A DNA stretch of 64,000 bases, taken from the NCBI RefSeq assembly GCF_009765705.1, contig NZ_LMUX01000007.1:96716-160715 (forward strand), in the 5' to 3' direction. This document shows positions 18,115 to 27,507 of this stretch, piece by piece (within the stretch, counting starts at the first letter, position 1; every line of letters starts with the position of its first letter). Both the position numbers and the translations under genes were made by a program. Under the pieces are notes generated by a model. The model ran no database searches. It was given only the letters and a program-made list of their open reading frames with translations, and was not told the origin of the DNA. Source of the stretch: Burkholderia sp. L27(2015). GTDB lineage: Bacteria > Pseudomonadota > Gammaproteobacteria > Burkholderiales > Burkholderiaceae.

Positions 18115-19026
18115 GTGAGCACCTCTACACAAGCGCTGCGCCTGAAGGCTGCGCTGAAAACTTATCCGCACACGAAGGCACTGAAAGCCGGCGAGCTGAC
18201 CGACCCTGCCGCTCAATTGGTGTTTGAAGACGTCGAACCGATACACCGCGCTTTTGCGCCGATGGCGCGCCGTCAACTGTACGACGTCAGCGAAATGGCG
18301 ATCGTCACGTATCTGCAGGCGAAAGCGTACGGCAAGCCGCTGGTGTTATTGCCCGCAGTCGTAGCCGCGCGCTTCCAGCAGGGTTGCATCATTTATAATG
18401 CCCGACGCGGCAAACTCGATGTCGGCGGTCTCGCGGGCAAGAGAGTGGGCGTGCGGGCCTACACGCAAACCACCGGTATGTGGGTGCGCGCGATTCTGGC
18501 GCAAACCTACGGCGTGTCGCTCGATCAGATCGAATGGGTCACGATCGAGGGTGCGCATCTGGAAGAGTATCCGGATCCGCCTTTCGTGCACCGCGCCGAA
18601 GCCGGCAAGCAACTCGTGGCCATGCTGCGCTCAGGCGAACTCGATGCCGCCATCCTCGGCAACGATCTACCGGACGAACCTGGGCTGGAACCGTTGATCC
18701 GCGATGCGGCGGCAGCCGACCGTGCGTGGTACGCGAGTCATCATTACGTTCCGATCAATCACGTTGTCGTAGTCAGGCAGGATCTGGCCGACACGCATCC
18801 GCAAGCCGTGCGTGCGGTGTACGACCTGCTGTGCCGAGGCAAGGCATCGATGGCCGCGCAGTACGCCGGCAAGCCCGACAAGCTGTTGTTCGGCTACGAT
18901 GCGCTGCGCGGTCCGCTTGAGGAAACCCTTGCGTTCTGCGAGCAACAGCAACTGCTACCGCGCAAGCTGACCGTCGACGAAATCTTCGCCGATAGTCTTG
19001 CCATTCTGGGCGATGCCGCGCGCTAG
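18115..19026 (+). CDS. 4,5-dihydroxyphthalate decarboxylase-like / periplasmic-binding-fold protein
   Basis: 303-aa protein resembling the 4,5-dihydroxyphthalate decarboxylase (Pht5) family, which has the two-lobe fold of periplasmic binding proteins but no export signal; none is visible here either, consistent with a cytoplasmic enzyme. Recognisable segments are the N-terminal DVSEMAIVTYLQAK strand and the hinge GKRVGVRAYTQTTG. The start is GTG 18115 with GAGG about 11 nt upstream. It lies 46 bp after the amidohydrolase gene. Decarboxylase function is inferred from family and context; a binding-protein role cannot be excluded. Confidence 0.75.
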   Translation: MSTSTQALRLKAALKTYPHTKALKAGELTDPAAQLVFEDVEPIHRAFAPMARRQLYDVSEMAIVTYLQAKAYGKPLVLLPAVVAARFQQGCIIYNARRGKLDVGGLAGKRVGVRAYTQTTGMWVRAILAQTYGVSLDQIEWVTIEGAHLEEYPDPPFVHRAEAGKQLVAMLRSGELDAAILGNDLPDEPGLEPLIRDAAAADRAWYASHHYVPINHVVVVRQDLADTHPQAVRAVYDLLCRGKASMAAQYAGKPDKLLFGYDALRGPLEETLAFCEQQQLLPRKLTVDEIFADSLAILGDAAR

Positions 19027-19094
19027 CGGCGCGTACGTCCGTTTCACCATTATTGAGCGAACCGAAGTTCGCCAGCGTTTGACAAGGAGACACC

Positions 19095-20453
19095 ATGAGC
19101 TTGCCCGGCAAGTCCGCCGCCGCGAAACCCAAGGCACGGCTACCGTTCTATCGCGACCTGTCCTTCCAGGTGCTGGCCGGCATGGCATTGGGCATCGTCA
19201 CGGGCTACGTCTTCCCGAAGTTCGGCATCGACCTGCAGCCCGTGGGCGACGCCTTCATCCGCGTCATCCAGATGCTGATTGGACCGATCATCTTCTGCAC
19301 TGTGTGCAGCGGCATCGCGGGCGTGAGCGACTTCAAGAAGGTTGGCCGCGTGGCGATCAAGGCGCTCGTCTATTTTGAAGTGGTCACCTCGCTCGCACTG
19401 GTGCTGGGCCTCGTGGTGATCAATCTGCTCAAGCCCGGTGTCGGCATGAACGTGGACATGCGCAGCGTGCACTCCGCGGCCGTCGATGCGTACGTCGCGA
19501 ATGCCCACCACGTCGTCACGACCAGCGAATTCCTGCTCAATGTCATTCCGCATACGGTGATCAGCGCGTTTAACGGCGGCGACGTGCTGCAGGTGCTGTT
19601 CTTCTCGGTGCTCTTTGCGTTCGGCCTCGCCGCAATCGGCGAGCGTGCACGGCCCGCGTTGAACCTGATTGACTCGGTGTCGGGCTCGCTGTTCTGGATC
19701 ATCGGTCTGACGATGAAAGTCGCACCGCTTGCCGCGTTCGGCGCGATCGCCTTCACAGTCAGCAAATTCGGCTTCGGCACGCTGCTTTCGCTCGGCAAGC
19801 TCGTACTCGAGTTCTATCTGACCTGCGCGCTTTTCATCCTGTTGATCCTCTGGCCGATCGCGAAAGTCAACGGCTTCAGCCTGCTGCGCCTGATGCGCTA
19901 TATCGGCGCGGAGTTGCTGCTCGTGATCGGCACGAGTTCGTCGGAGACGGTTTTTCCGCAACTGATCGACAAGCTCGAACGGCTGGGCTGTGAAAAATCG
20001 GTGGTGGGTCTGGTGCTGCCGACCGCGTACACATTCAATCACGACGGCACGTGCCTGTATTTTGCGGCCGCCGCGGTGTTTCTCGCTCAGGCCACCAACA
20101 CGCCGATGACTTGGCATGACCAACTGGTGCTGCTTGCCGTGTTGCTGCTTACGTCCAAAGGTGCGGCCGGCGTATCGGGCGCCGCGATTGCCGTGCTGGC
20201 CGCGACACTCGCCGCATCGAACACGATTCCGGTCGAATCGATCGCACTGATACTCGGCATACACAAGGCGATGTCCAGCGGTTTCGTGTTCATCAACATC
20301 ATCGGCAATAGCGTCGCGACCATCGTGGTAGCGAACTGGGAAAAAGCGCTCGACCGGGTCGCGCTAAGCCGCGAACTGAAGACCGGCTTCAAGCCGATGG
20401 ATCCGCCGCCCGTCTGCCTCAACCAGACGAGCAGCGGTCCGGCAGGCAACTAG
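19095..20453 (+). CDS. DctA-like dicarboxylate/cation symporter (DAACS family)
   Basis: 452-aa inner-membrane carrier of the DctA/GltP family with about eight transmembrane segments and re-entrant hairpins. Family motifs are present: IGPIIFCTVCSGIAGV, the serine-rich hairpin GTSSSE, TFNHDGT and the C-terminal NIIGNSVATIVVANWE. ATG 19095 follows AAGGAGACACC. One odd point: the substrate-carboxylate segment that in DctA reads DRFMSEARALTN is HKAMSSGFVFIN here, so the usual Asp and Arg are missing, which suggests a substrate other than a C4-dicarboxylate. It lies 68 bp after the decarboxylase-like gene, in the same operon. Confidence 0.87.
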   Translation: MSLPGKSAAAKPKARLPFYRDLSFQVLAGMALGIVTGYVFPKFGIDLQPVGDAFIRVIQMLIGPIIFCTVCSGIAGVSDFKKVGRVAIKALVYFEVVTSLALVLGLVVINLLKPGVGMNVDMRSVHSAAVDAYVANAHHVVTTSEFLLNVIPHTVISAFNGGDVLQVLFFSVLFAFGLAAIGERARPALNLIDSVSGSLFWIIGLTMKVAPLAAFGAIAFTVSKFGFGTLLSLGKLVLEFYLTCALFILLILWPIAKVNGFSLLRLMRYIGAELLLVIGTSSSETVFPQLIDKLERLGCEKSVVGLVLPTAYTFNHDGTCLYFAAAAVFLAQATNTPMTWHDQLVLLAVLLLTSKGAAGVSGAAIAVLAATLAASNTIPVESIALILGIHKAMSSGFVFINIIGNSVATIVVANWEKALDRVALSRELKTGFKPMDPPPVCLNQTSSGPAGN

Positions 20454-20467
20454 AAACTATGCCCGGG

Positions 20468-20495
20468 CGGCGGCGCCGATAAACGAGCGCCGCCG
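20468..20495 (+). terminator. GC-rich hairpin after the symporter gene
   Basis: A perfect 9-bp stem (CGGCGGCGC at 20468-20476 with GCGCCGCCG at 20487-20495) around a 10-nt loop lies 14 bp after the symporter stop and is followed only by a short GTTTA. It could attenuate or stop transcription before the porin gene. Confidence 0.55.
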
Positions 20496-20618
20496 GTTTA
20501 GCTGAAAGGCCTTAATAGAGATTAAAAGGAGGCTCTTTAATTAGTTATACGAATCATATGATGAGGGTTTTCCCTCGCCAGCTATTCCATACATACGACA
20601 TGAGATCGGAGACATAAA

Positions 20619-21659
20619 ATGAAAATAGAAGTTTGGAGAACCGTGGTGGCTGGACTGTCGGTTACGGCCGGCGCGCTGAGCGCAATGCCCGCCCATGCGC
20701 AATCGAGCGTCGCGCTATACGGTACGGTAGATGGTGGCGTGCGATACCAGACTAATGCAATAAAAGGCGGCGGCTCGCTGGCGACGATGAATTCGAACGG
20801 TTATTACAGTTCGAATAAACTCGGCTTCATCGGAAAGGAAGACCTGGGTGACGGCTGGAACGCGCATTTCCAGTTGGAGAGCGGCTTCAACCTCGGCAAT
20901 GGGGCGTTCGACAACACCACGCAAACGGAATTCAACCGGCAGGCGTACGTCGGCATCGGAAATTCGACGTACGGGTCGCTGGATCTTGGCCGCCAGTACA
21001 CGATTGCGCACGACATCATCGGGATCTACGATCCGTTCGGTTTCCACTTCACGCCTATCCTTCCGTTGACCACCGCCTCGGACGGCACGCGTAACAACAA
21101 CGACGCCAAGTACAAGAACAACTTCGGACCGGTGCTGTTCGAAGCGGACAATTCGTTCGGCGGCGTTGCTGGCGACTTCAGCAGCGCGGCGACGCGTGCA
21201 GTGGGCGCGAGTTATAGCGAAGGTCCGATTAGTTTCGGCGGCCTGTACGGGCATCGCAACATACTGACCGGCGCGACCTACTTCGGCGACAGTTATTACA
21301 TGTTCGGCGCCGGCTACAAAATCGGTCCCGTACGCGTGTCGGGCGGTTTCATGTCCGAGGATCTGCAGAGTATGGGCACGCCGCACCAAGTGACGAACAA
21401 CCCCTTCGGCGGTATCTCGTGGACCATCAGGCCTGATCTGATTTTCGACGGCGGCTATTACCAGACCACCGTGTCGAACGACAGCGCCAGCCGTCGCGGC
21501 CTGTCGATCATTTCGCTCGCCTATCTGCTGTCCAAGCGCACCACGCTCTACAGTGAAGTCGATTACACGTCATATAAGAACGCGGTGGTCAGCACGCTGA
21601 ACCCGGCCGGCACGTCCCGTCAGACAGCAGTTACCGTCGGTATCGACATGCTGTTCTAA
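20619..21659 (+). CDS. Burkholderia-type outer-membrane porin
   Basis: 346-aa porin of the Gram-negative porin (Porin_4/OmpC-like) family. It has a signal peptide with cleavage after AHA (about residue 27), the mature start QSSVALYGTVDGGV typical of betaproteobacterial porins, the FIGKEDLGDGW strand and a C-terminal aromatic ending (DMLF). ATG 20619 has GGAG about 8 nt upstream. A palindrome ATCATATGAT at 20553-20562 lies in its upstream region and could be an operator. Neighbours suggest that it admits the aromatic substrate through the outer membrane. It ends 20 bp from a convergent LysR gene. Confidence 0.93.
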   Translation: MKIEVWRTVVAGLSVTAGALSAMPAHAQSSVALYGTVDGGVRYQTNAIKGGGSLATMNSNGYYSSNKLGFIGKEDLGDGWNAHFQLESGFNLGNGAFDNTTQTEFNRQAYVGIGNSTYGSLDLGRQYTIAHDIIGIYDPFGFHFTPILPLTTASDGTRNNNDAKYKNNFGPVLFEADNSFGGVAGDFSSAATRAVGASYSEGPISFGGLYGHRNILTGATYFGDSYYMFGAGYKIGPVRVSGGFMSEDLQSMGTPHQVTNNPFGGISWTIRPDLIFDGGYYQTTVSNDSASRRGLSIISLAYLLSKRTTLYSEVDYTSYKNAVVSTLNPAGTSRQTAVTVGIDMLF

Positions 21660-21678
21660 ACAGAAAACCCGGAGGCGC

Positions 21679-22602
21679 TTAGTCCGCTCTAAGCCCTCCA
21701 TCCATCTGTCGCGCGGCTTGCGCGAAAATTTCGGTGAATTGATCGAGCAGCGCGAGTTCGCCGCGTCCCGCCCGCGTGATTCGATAAAACGACAACTCGA
21801 CTTCCGGACGCAACGCATCAAGCCGCACGCGATAGTGACGACAAGCGTGCTCGCAGAACGACGGAATGACCGCCACGCCCAACCCCGCCTGCGCCATCGC
21901 GATCGCCGTTTGCAGGTGTCCGACGATCATGCGCTTGCCGGAGGTGACGTCTTCCTTCGAGAGCGTCGCTTCGATCAGGCGCTGCAACGGGTTGTCTTTG
22001 GCTAGGCAAATCAGCGGCAGGCCTTCGAGTGCACGCCAATTCAGCGGTGTTCTGCGCGAGGCGGGACCGAGCGCCGTCTCCTGCAGCGACGAAACGGCCA
22101 TGAGTTGCGTCGGGCAGATCGGATGACGATCGATACCGGACAGGCTCGAGAAAAATGCGCCGAACGCGGCATCCAGGTCGCCGTCTTCGACCATGCGCTG
22201 CAGCTCGGCCGGCGTCGTGTCGACGATCACCGCTTCGGCTGCCGGGTGCAGCGCGACAAAGCGCGACAGCACCGCGGGCATCAGGCTCGCGGCGATGATA
22301 GGCGTGCAGCCGACGAGCAGCGACGATTGCTCCTGCCGCCCGAACTCGTTGAGCTCCAGCGCGGATTTTTCCAGGGTTTCGACAATCTTGACCGCCGTGG
22401 GATAAAACATGCGCCCGGCTTCGGTCAGCGATACCGTGCGCGTGGTGCGGTCCAGCAGGCGGCATTGCAACTGCGTTTCGAGCTCACGAATGATGGCGCT
22501 CAATGCCGCCTGGCTCAGGTGCATGCTTTGCGCCGTTTTGGTGAAGCTGGAGGCATTCGCGACGCCGAGAAACACCTTGAGTTGTTTGAGCGAGAGATTC
22601 AT
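21679..22602 (-). CDS. LysR-family transcriptional regulator
   Basis: 307-aa regulator of normal LysR length. The N-terminal winged HTH is clear (FTKTAQSMHLSQAALSAIIR followed by LLDRTTRTVSLTEAG), then an effector-binding domain from about residue 90. It is the last gene of the long minus-strand catabolic run and lies 137 bp after ubiD, so it could be co-transcribed or have its own promoter. It probably controls the UbiX-to-UbiD operon in response to the aromatic substrate (inference from position). Confidence 0.92.
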   Translation of the reverse strand: MNLSLKQLKVFLGVANASSFTKTAQSMHLSQAALSAIIRELETQLQCRLLDRTTRTVSLTEAGRMFYPTAVKIVETLEKSALELNEFGRQEQSSLLVGCTPIIAASLMPAVLSRFVALHPAAEAVIVDTTPAELQRMVEDGDLDAAFGAFFSSLSGIDRHPICPTQLMAVSSLQETALGPASRRTPLNWRALEGLPLICLAKDNPLQRLIEATLSKEDVTSGKRMIVGHLQTAIAMAQAGLGVAVIPSFCEHACRHYRVRLDALRPEVELSFYRITRAGRGELALLDQFTEIFAQAARQMDGGLRAD

Positions 22603-22739
22603 CTAAGTTGTCCGACAGCGAGCCAATGCGGCATAGGCGTCCAATTCTATCTGACTTGTGCCGCGCTCGGGCCACCGTCGGGCCCACGTTTGCCTCCCTT
22701 TCCGCGGCGCTCGACCAACCGGAGCGCCGCCGCAACACC

Positions 22740-24323
22740 TCAGGCAAATCGATATTGCCCTTCTTCGTCCCGCGTGATTGCGCGCGTCGCCGCGCTGTCC
22801 TCCAGCCAGCGCACGATTTCCCGTCCATCCGTGGTTCCGCTGGCAGCCATCAGATCGACGAAGCGCTTCGGCCCGTCTTCCAGCGCGGCTTCGAGCGAGG
22901 CGAAGCGAGCGCCGCGATAGGCCGGCGGCGTCGGCACCCGATGTTCCATCGAACGCGTGCTACCGGGACGCAGCAAAGGCAGCGTCAGGTCGAAGCCCGC
23001 CTTCGCAGTATGGCCGCCGCCGCCCAGCGAGGGATCGAGCGGCATGGCCCGCATGCCCCCCTGGATCACCAGATCGCGATCGGCCTGAAAGCGCGTCGCG
23101 AGGGCCCAGTCCATCTGCTCGTCCGAAAAAATATCGATGTCGGGATCGACGACAAAAACATGCTTGACGTTCGCCAACGAAGCGAACACGGCGGCGATAG
23201 CGTTGCGCGCCTCACCGGGAACGCGCTGCTGCATCGCGACCCGTACATTGAACATGCCGCCCGTGGCGGGCCCCGCATACACCCCCTTGACCTCTCGCAC
23301 GGCGGTCTCGAGCGCACGCCAGATCGTTACTTCAGTGCGCAGCGCGGCAAGCTGAGCGGTGTCGGTATGCGCCATGGTCGGGCCGCTGATCGTGCAGGTC
23401 TGGAACACGGCGTCGCGGCGATGCGTAATCGCGGTTAAATGGAACACGGGGTTCGACTTGACACCGCCGTAATAGCCGAGAAATTCGCCATAAGGGCCTT
23501 CCGCTTCGACATGCCCGCGCTCATCCAGGTAGCCCTCCAGGATGAATTCGGCATCGGCCGGCACGCGCAAATCATTGGTCACGCACTTGACCACGCCCAG
23601 CGGCGCGGCGCGCAAGGTCGCGATCAAGGCGAGCTCGTCGGTCGGGATGCGCATGGTCGCCGCAACATGGTCGATCGGATGCGTGCCGACGGCAAATGCG
23701 ATCGGCAATCGTTCGCCGCGTTTGGCGTGCGCCAGGTAAATGGCGCGCAGATCGGAAGGGGCGACTAGGTCGATCCCCGCGCTGCGTCGGCCGCGCAGCA
23801 TCAGGCGCCGCACGCCGCAATTGGTCCAGCCGGATTCGGGATCGATCACGAAGTCGATCGATGCCGAAATATACGGCGCGCCGTCCAAGTCGTGTTGCAA
23901 GTGCACCGGCAAGGCAGTCAAGTCGCAGTCGTCGCCCGTCAGCACGACTTGCTGTACCGGCGCATGTTCGGATGCAACTTCGACCACTTGGCCCGGTTGT
24001 CGCAACCGCTCGCGCACGACCTCCAGCAGCCGGTCGGGGGTCGTGTCGAAGGCTTGCGCGAGACGCGCGCGGCTCGCGGCGACATTGCCACATAGCGACG
24101 TGGCGCTCCCCGAAGGGGCGGCAAACCATACCGCTTTCGGGTTGCCTTCCAATAGCGAAGCGATGTGCGCCAAGTCGACCGATTGGTCGTGGCGTTCCAG
24201 TTGGACTGAGTCGAGCGATTCGAGAAAATTTCTAAGCCGAAACCGTTCGAGGTCCGGCAAGCTGGCGGGCACCTGTGCGGCGCCCGGTCGTGATGCATCG
24301 GCATGTAAAGCGTGTGATCTCAA
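22740..24323 (-). CDS. UbiD family decarboxylase (prFMN-dependent)
   Basis: 527-aa protein of the UbiD family, which uses prenylated FMN for reversible (de)carboxylation of aromatic and alpha,beta-unsaturated acids. The family motif with the catalytic glutamate is present (VEAEGPYGEFLGYYG), as are the early arginine-rich GVRRLMLRG strand and the GGGGHTAKAG segment. The TTG start at 24321-24323 is supported by an excellent ribosome-binding site (GAGGAGACACAC before TTG), an unusual start decided by that site. The cofactor would come from the UbiX-like enzyme at 33580-34158 at the other end of the same run. Probably removes or adds the carboxylate of the pathway substrate. Confidence 0.92.
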   Translation of the reverse strand: MRSHALHADASRPGAAQVPASLPDLERFRLRNFLESLDSVQLERHDQSVDLAHIASLLEGNPKAVWFAAPSGSATSLCGNVAASRARLAQAFDTTPDRLLEVVRERLRQPGQVVEVASEHAPVQQVVLTGDDCDLTALPVHLQHDLDGAPYISASIDFVIDPESGWTNCGVRRLMLRGRRSAGIDLVAPSDLRAIYLAHAKRGERLPIAFAVGTHPIDHVAATMRIPTDELALIATLRAAPLGVVKCVTNDLRVPADAEFILEGYLDERGHVEAEGPYGEFLGYYGGVKSNPVFHLTAITHRRDAVFQTCTISGPTMAHTDTAQLAALRTEVTIWRALETAVREVKGVYAGPATGGMFNVRVAMQQRVPGEARNAIAAVFASLANVKHVFVVDPDIDIFSDEQMDWALATRFQADRDLVIQGGMRAMPLDPSLGGGGHTAKAGFDLTLPLLRPGSTRSMEHRVPTPPAYRGARFASLEAALEDGPKRFVDLMAASGTTDGREIVRWLEDSAATRAITRDEEGQYRFA

Positions 24324-24404
24324 GTGTGTCTCCTCGGGATGGCCGGTAGGGTTGGATTTCGAATCCGGGTATCAAATAACGCGAGCGTGCCGGGCCCACC
24401 TATT

Positions 24405-25130
24405 TTAGAAGCGCGCCGACAACGCGGTCGCGGCCAGGTGAGCGGCCAAGCCGCTGGCGGCAGCGCCGTGCATCTCCGGCGCCAAATGCAGGAATTGCTT
24501 GACCGCTCGCAGCGTCACCGCGCTGCACGTCGACATAGTGACCGCGAGCGCCTGCGCGCGTGCATCGAGTTCGGCAAGCGGCACAACACTGCTGACGAGG
24601 CCCGCCTGGAGCGCCTCGGCGGCGGTCAGCGTGGCCCGGCTCAAGACCATATGAGCGACCGTCTTTATGGGCACGCGACCGATCAGCGCTGACATGACCA
24701 GGGTCGGCGGGATGTCGCGCTCCATCTCCGGAATCTGGTACAGCGCATCGTCAGCACTCAGCGCAAGGTCGCATACGCCTGCGAGCGCGCAACCCACACC
24801 GATTGCGCGGCCACGTACGACCGCCAACACGGGCACCCGCACGGCCTTGAGCGCGTCATACAAGGCAAGTGGTGGCGCGGCGACGATTCTGCGCAGTGTT
24901 TCGGCTGATGGTTTTGTGTCGGCGGCTGGCATCGGCGACTCGCGGCCCTTGCAGAAATCAGGACCGCTGCTGCTTATCCTGACGAGCTTGATCGAGTCGT
25001 CGAGGCGGCTCACGGCGTCGATGATCGCCTCGCTCATTGCGGCGTTCAGCAGGTTGCCGTTCTCGGGGCGGTTCAGTACGACATCGAGCAGGTTGTCACT
25101 GCGTTCTATCGTGACGAGATTAGTTTGCAT
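24405..25130 (-). CDS. Enoyl-CoA hydratase/isomerase (crotonase) family protein
   Basis: 241-aa crotonase-fold protein, slightly short for the family. The oxyanion-hole segment (VRGRAIGVGCALAGVCDLAL) and a following loop with an acidic residue (LYQIPEMERDI) are present. It overlaps the molybdenum-subunit gene by 11 bp at its 5' end and precedes ubiD by 81 bp, so it is part of the operon. It may hydrate or isomerise a CoA-linked ring-opening product. No CoA ligase is visible nearby, so the CoA step is uncertain. Confidence 0.85.
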   Translation of the reverse strand: MQTNLVTIERSDNLLDVVLNRPENGNLLNAAMSEAIIDAVSRLDDSIKLVRISSSGPDFCKGRESPMPAADTKPSAETLRRIVAAPPLALYDALKAVRVPVLAVVRGRAIGVGCALAGVCDLALSADDALYQIPEMERDIPPTLVMSALIGRVPIKTVAHMVLSRATLTAAEALQAGLVSSVVPLAELDARAQALAVTMSTCSAVTLRAVKQFLHLAPEMHGAAASGLAAHLAATALSARF

Positions 25131-27507
25131 GCGAATTTCTCCCTACCCGGTTGATGTATTCCCAGATGACGCGCGGCGTGGCCGGCATCTCGAGTTCCTC
25201 GGCACTTGCCTCGCTGCTCGCCTCAGTGCCTACCTCAGTGCCTACATCACGCAGCGCGTCCGCCAGCGCATTGAAGATGGTCGCCGTGGCCGGCGTGATG
25301 CCGCTTTCCCCGCCACCCTTCACGCGCAGCGGGTTGCCATGCGTCGGGTCTTCGGTCAACTCGATGCGTAATGGCGGCATGACGGCGGCGCGCGGCATCC
25401 CGTAGTCCATATAGGAGCCCGTCAGTACCTGTCCGCTGCTGCGGTCTACATAGCAGCCTTCGCTCAGGGCCTGGCCGATCCCCTGGGCGAGGCCTCCATG
25501 CACCTGTCCCTCGACGATCAACGGGTTGATCGGCTGTCCGACATCGTCCACCGACGAGTAATTGACCAGCACCACGCAACCCGTATCGGGATCGATCTCG
25601 AGTTCGCAGACAGCCGCGCCGGTCGGGTGCGCGGGAATACGGCCATTGAACTCAGCAAAGGCACATAGTGTTCGAGTCGATGGCTCGCCCGGCATCCCGT
25701 TGCGCGCGACGTGCAACGCCACCTCGAACAGGCTGGCGCTGCGCTGCGAAGGCCGATCCAGGTACTGGCCATGCGCAAATTCGATCGCGTCGCATGGGCT
25801 CTCGAGCAGCGCCGCAGCAACCCGCCGTCCCTTCTCAATGATCTGGGCCGACGCTTCGACCAGCAACATGCCGCCCAGTCGCATCGTGCGATCCGAATGG
25901 CTGCCCCCGCCCACGCTGACGAAAGCGGTGTCGCCAGTGCGCAGGCGTACCGCCTGCGGTGCGACCCCCAGTTGCGTGGCCACAACTTGCGCGAAGGTTG
26001 TTTCGTGACCTTGGCCGGTAGACTGCGTGCCGGATACGAGGTCGATCACGCCTTCGGGCAGCACAGTCATTTCGATGCGCTCGCGGGGCGCGCCGACCGG
26101 CGATTCGATGTAATTCGCCATGCCGATGCCGCGCAACCGCCCACGTCCGCGTGCCTCTTCCCGGCGCGCCGCAAAACCATCCCAGTCCGCCAGCTCGAGG
26201 ACGCGTTCCATATTGCGCGCGAAGTCGCCGCTATCGTAGGTGAGGCCCATCGGGCTGCGATAGGGCAGCATATCGTGGCGCACCAGATTGCGGCGGCGAA
26301 TCTCGGCGCGCTCGATCTTCAGATCCTTGGCCGCCAGGTCGAGCATCCGTTCGATGACGTGGGTCGCTTCGGGGCGACCGGCACCGCGATAAGGCGCAGT
26401 CGGCACCGTATTGGTCAACACTGCGCTGACATGGACCGCAGCTACCGGCACGTGATAGACCGAGGTCATGATGCGGGTGCCGTTGGACATCGGCACATAG
26501 GAAACCGTGTGCGCGCCAACGTTGCCTATCCATTCGTTATCGATCGCCAGTATGTGCCCGTCTGGGTCAAAACCGATGGCCGAGCGGATGATCGCGTCGC
26601 GACCCTGGTAGTCGCTGAGAAAGGCGTCGCTGCGATCGCTCGTCCACTTGACCGGCCGACCAACGTGGCGGGCAGCCCAGACCACCGCCAATTGCTCGAC
26701 GTACATGAACGAGCGAGGCCCGAAGCCGCCGCCCGTGTCCGGGCAGACTACTCGAACTTTTTCCAACGGCACCTGCAAGGCTGCCGCAAGTCCCACCTTC
26801 TGCCGCACCGCGCCCTGGCTTCCTGAAATCAGCGTGTACTCGCCGGTGTCGGCGTCATATTCTCCGATCGCCGCGCGCGGTTCCATTTGACAATTGACGA
26901 TCCTGCTGTGGTGAAACTCGCGGCGCACCACGTGATGCGCCGCGGCAAGAATGCGTTGCGCCGCCTCGCGGTCGCCGATCTGCGTTTGAAAACACAGATT
27001 GTTGGGCGCGCTATCCCACACTTGCGGCGCATCCGGTTCGAGTGCATCCGCACCGTGGACGACCGCGTCCAGCGGCTCGTAATCGACCTCGATCAATTCC
27101 GCCGCATTGCGTGCTTGCAGCAGGGAATTCGCGACAACCATCGCGATGGCCTCGCCGACGTAGCGAACCTTGTCGATCGGCAAAGGTAAATGCGGCTGAT
27201 TGAGAATCAGGCCCGTCGACGAATGCAGGAACGCCGCTTGTGCATGTGCGACGGCGTCGGCCGGGTTGGGCACGTGATTGATGCCTTGAAAACCGGCCGC
27301 AATGTAGTCCGGACCGAGCAATACGGCGACCACGCCCGGCGCAGCAGCGGCAGCGGCGATGTCGATCGAGCGCAGGACCGCGTGGGCGTGTGGCGAACGC
27401 AGGAACGCCGCATACAACTGGCCATCCACGTTGATGTCGTCGGTATAGTTGCCGAGGCCGGCGACGAAACGGCTGTCCTCGAGGCGTGGAAGTGCCTGAC
27501 CTATCAT
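25120..27507 (-). CDS. Xanthine dehydrogenase family molybdopterin-binding subunit (CoxL-like)
   Basis: 795-aa large subunit of a molybdenum hydroxylase. ATG 27507 overlaps the stop of the 2Fe-2S subunit gene by 4 bp; a longer in-frame extension across that gene is rejected. Molybdopterin-binding motifs include DTGGGFGPRSF and the substrate loop PYRGAGRPE. The latter is the ordinary hydroxylase (form II-like) type and lacks the AYRCSFR signature of true CO dehydrogenase, so CO oxidation is unlikely. A C-terminal GGGESGITPAT segment carries the catalytic Glu. With the S and M subunits it should hydroxylate an aromatic or N-heteroaromatic ring using water. Confidence 0.93.
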   Translation of the reverse strand: MIGQALPRLEDSRFVAGLGNYTDDINVDGQLYAAFLRSPHAHAVLRSIDIAAAAAAPGVVAVLLGPDYIAAGFQGINHVPNPADAVAHAQAAFLHSSTGLILNQPHLPLPIDKVRYVGEAIAMVVANSLLQARNAAELIEVDYEPLDAVVHGADALEPDAPQVWDSAPNNLCFQTQIGDREAAQRILAAAHHVVRREFHHSRIVNCQMEPRAAIGEYDADTGEYTLISGSQGAVRQKVGLAAALQVPLEKVRVVCPDTGGGFGPRSFMYVEQLAVVWAARHVGRPVKWTSDRSDAFLSDYQGRDAIIRSAIGFDPDGHILAIDNEWIGNVGAHTVSYVPMSNGTRIMTSVYHVPVAAVHVSAVLTNTVPTAPYRGAGRPEATHVIERMLDLAAKDLKIERAEIRRRNLVRHDMLPYRSPMGLTYDSGDFARNMERVLELADWDGFAARREEARGRGRLRGIGMANYIESPVGAPRERIEMTVLPEGVIDLVSGTQSTGQGHETTFAQVVATQLGVAPQAVRLRTGDTAFVSVGGGSHSDRTMRLGGMLLVEASAQIIEKGRRVAAALLESPCDAIEFAHGQYLDRPSQRSASLFEVALHVARNGMPGEPSTRTLCAFAEFNGRIPAHPTGAAVCELEIDPDTGCVVLVNYSSVDDVGQPINPLIVEGQVHGGLAQGIGQALSEGCYVDRSSGQVLTGSYMDYGMPRAAVMPPLRIELTEDPTHGNPLRVKGGGESGITPATATIFNALADALRDVGTEVGTEASSEASAEELEMPATPRVIWEYINRVGRNSHAN

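Noticed and set aside
19140..20264. 374-aa open frame antisense to the symporter gene
   Set aside because: Arg/Gln/His-rich composition, no family features, fully antisense to a well-supported gene; a by-product of GC-rich codon use.
25711..26826. 371-aa open frame antisense to the molybdenum-subunit gene
   Set aside because: Lies entirely opposite a gene with clear motifs; composition is that of a shadow frame.
25120..27507. Carbon monoxide dehydrogenase (true CoxL)
   Set aside because: The active-site loop reads PYRGAGR, not the AYRCSFR signature of CO-oxidising form I enzymes; general molybdenum hydroxylase is the safer call.
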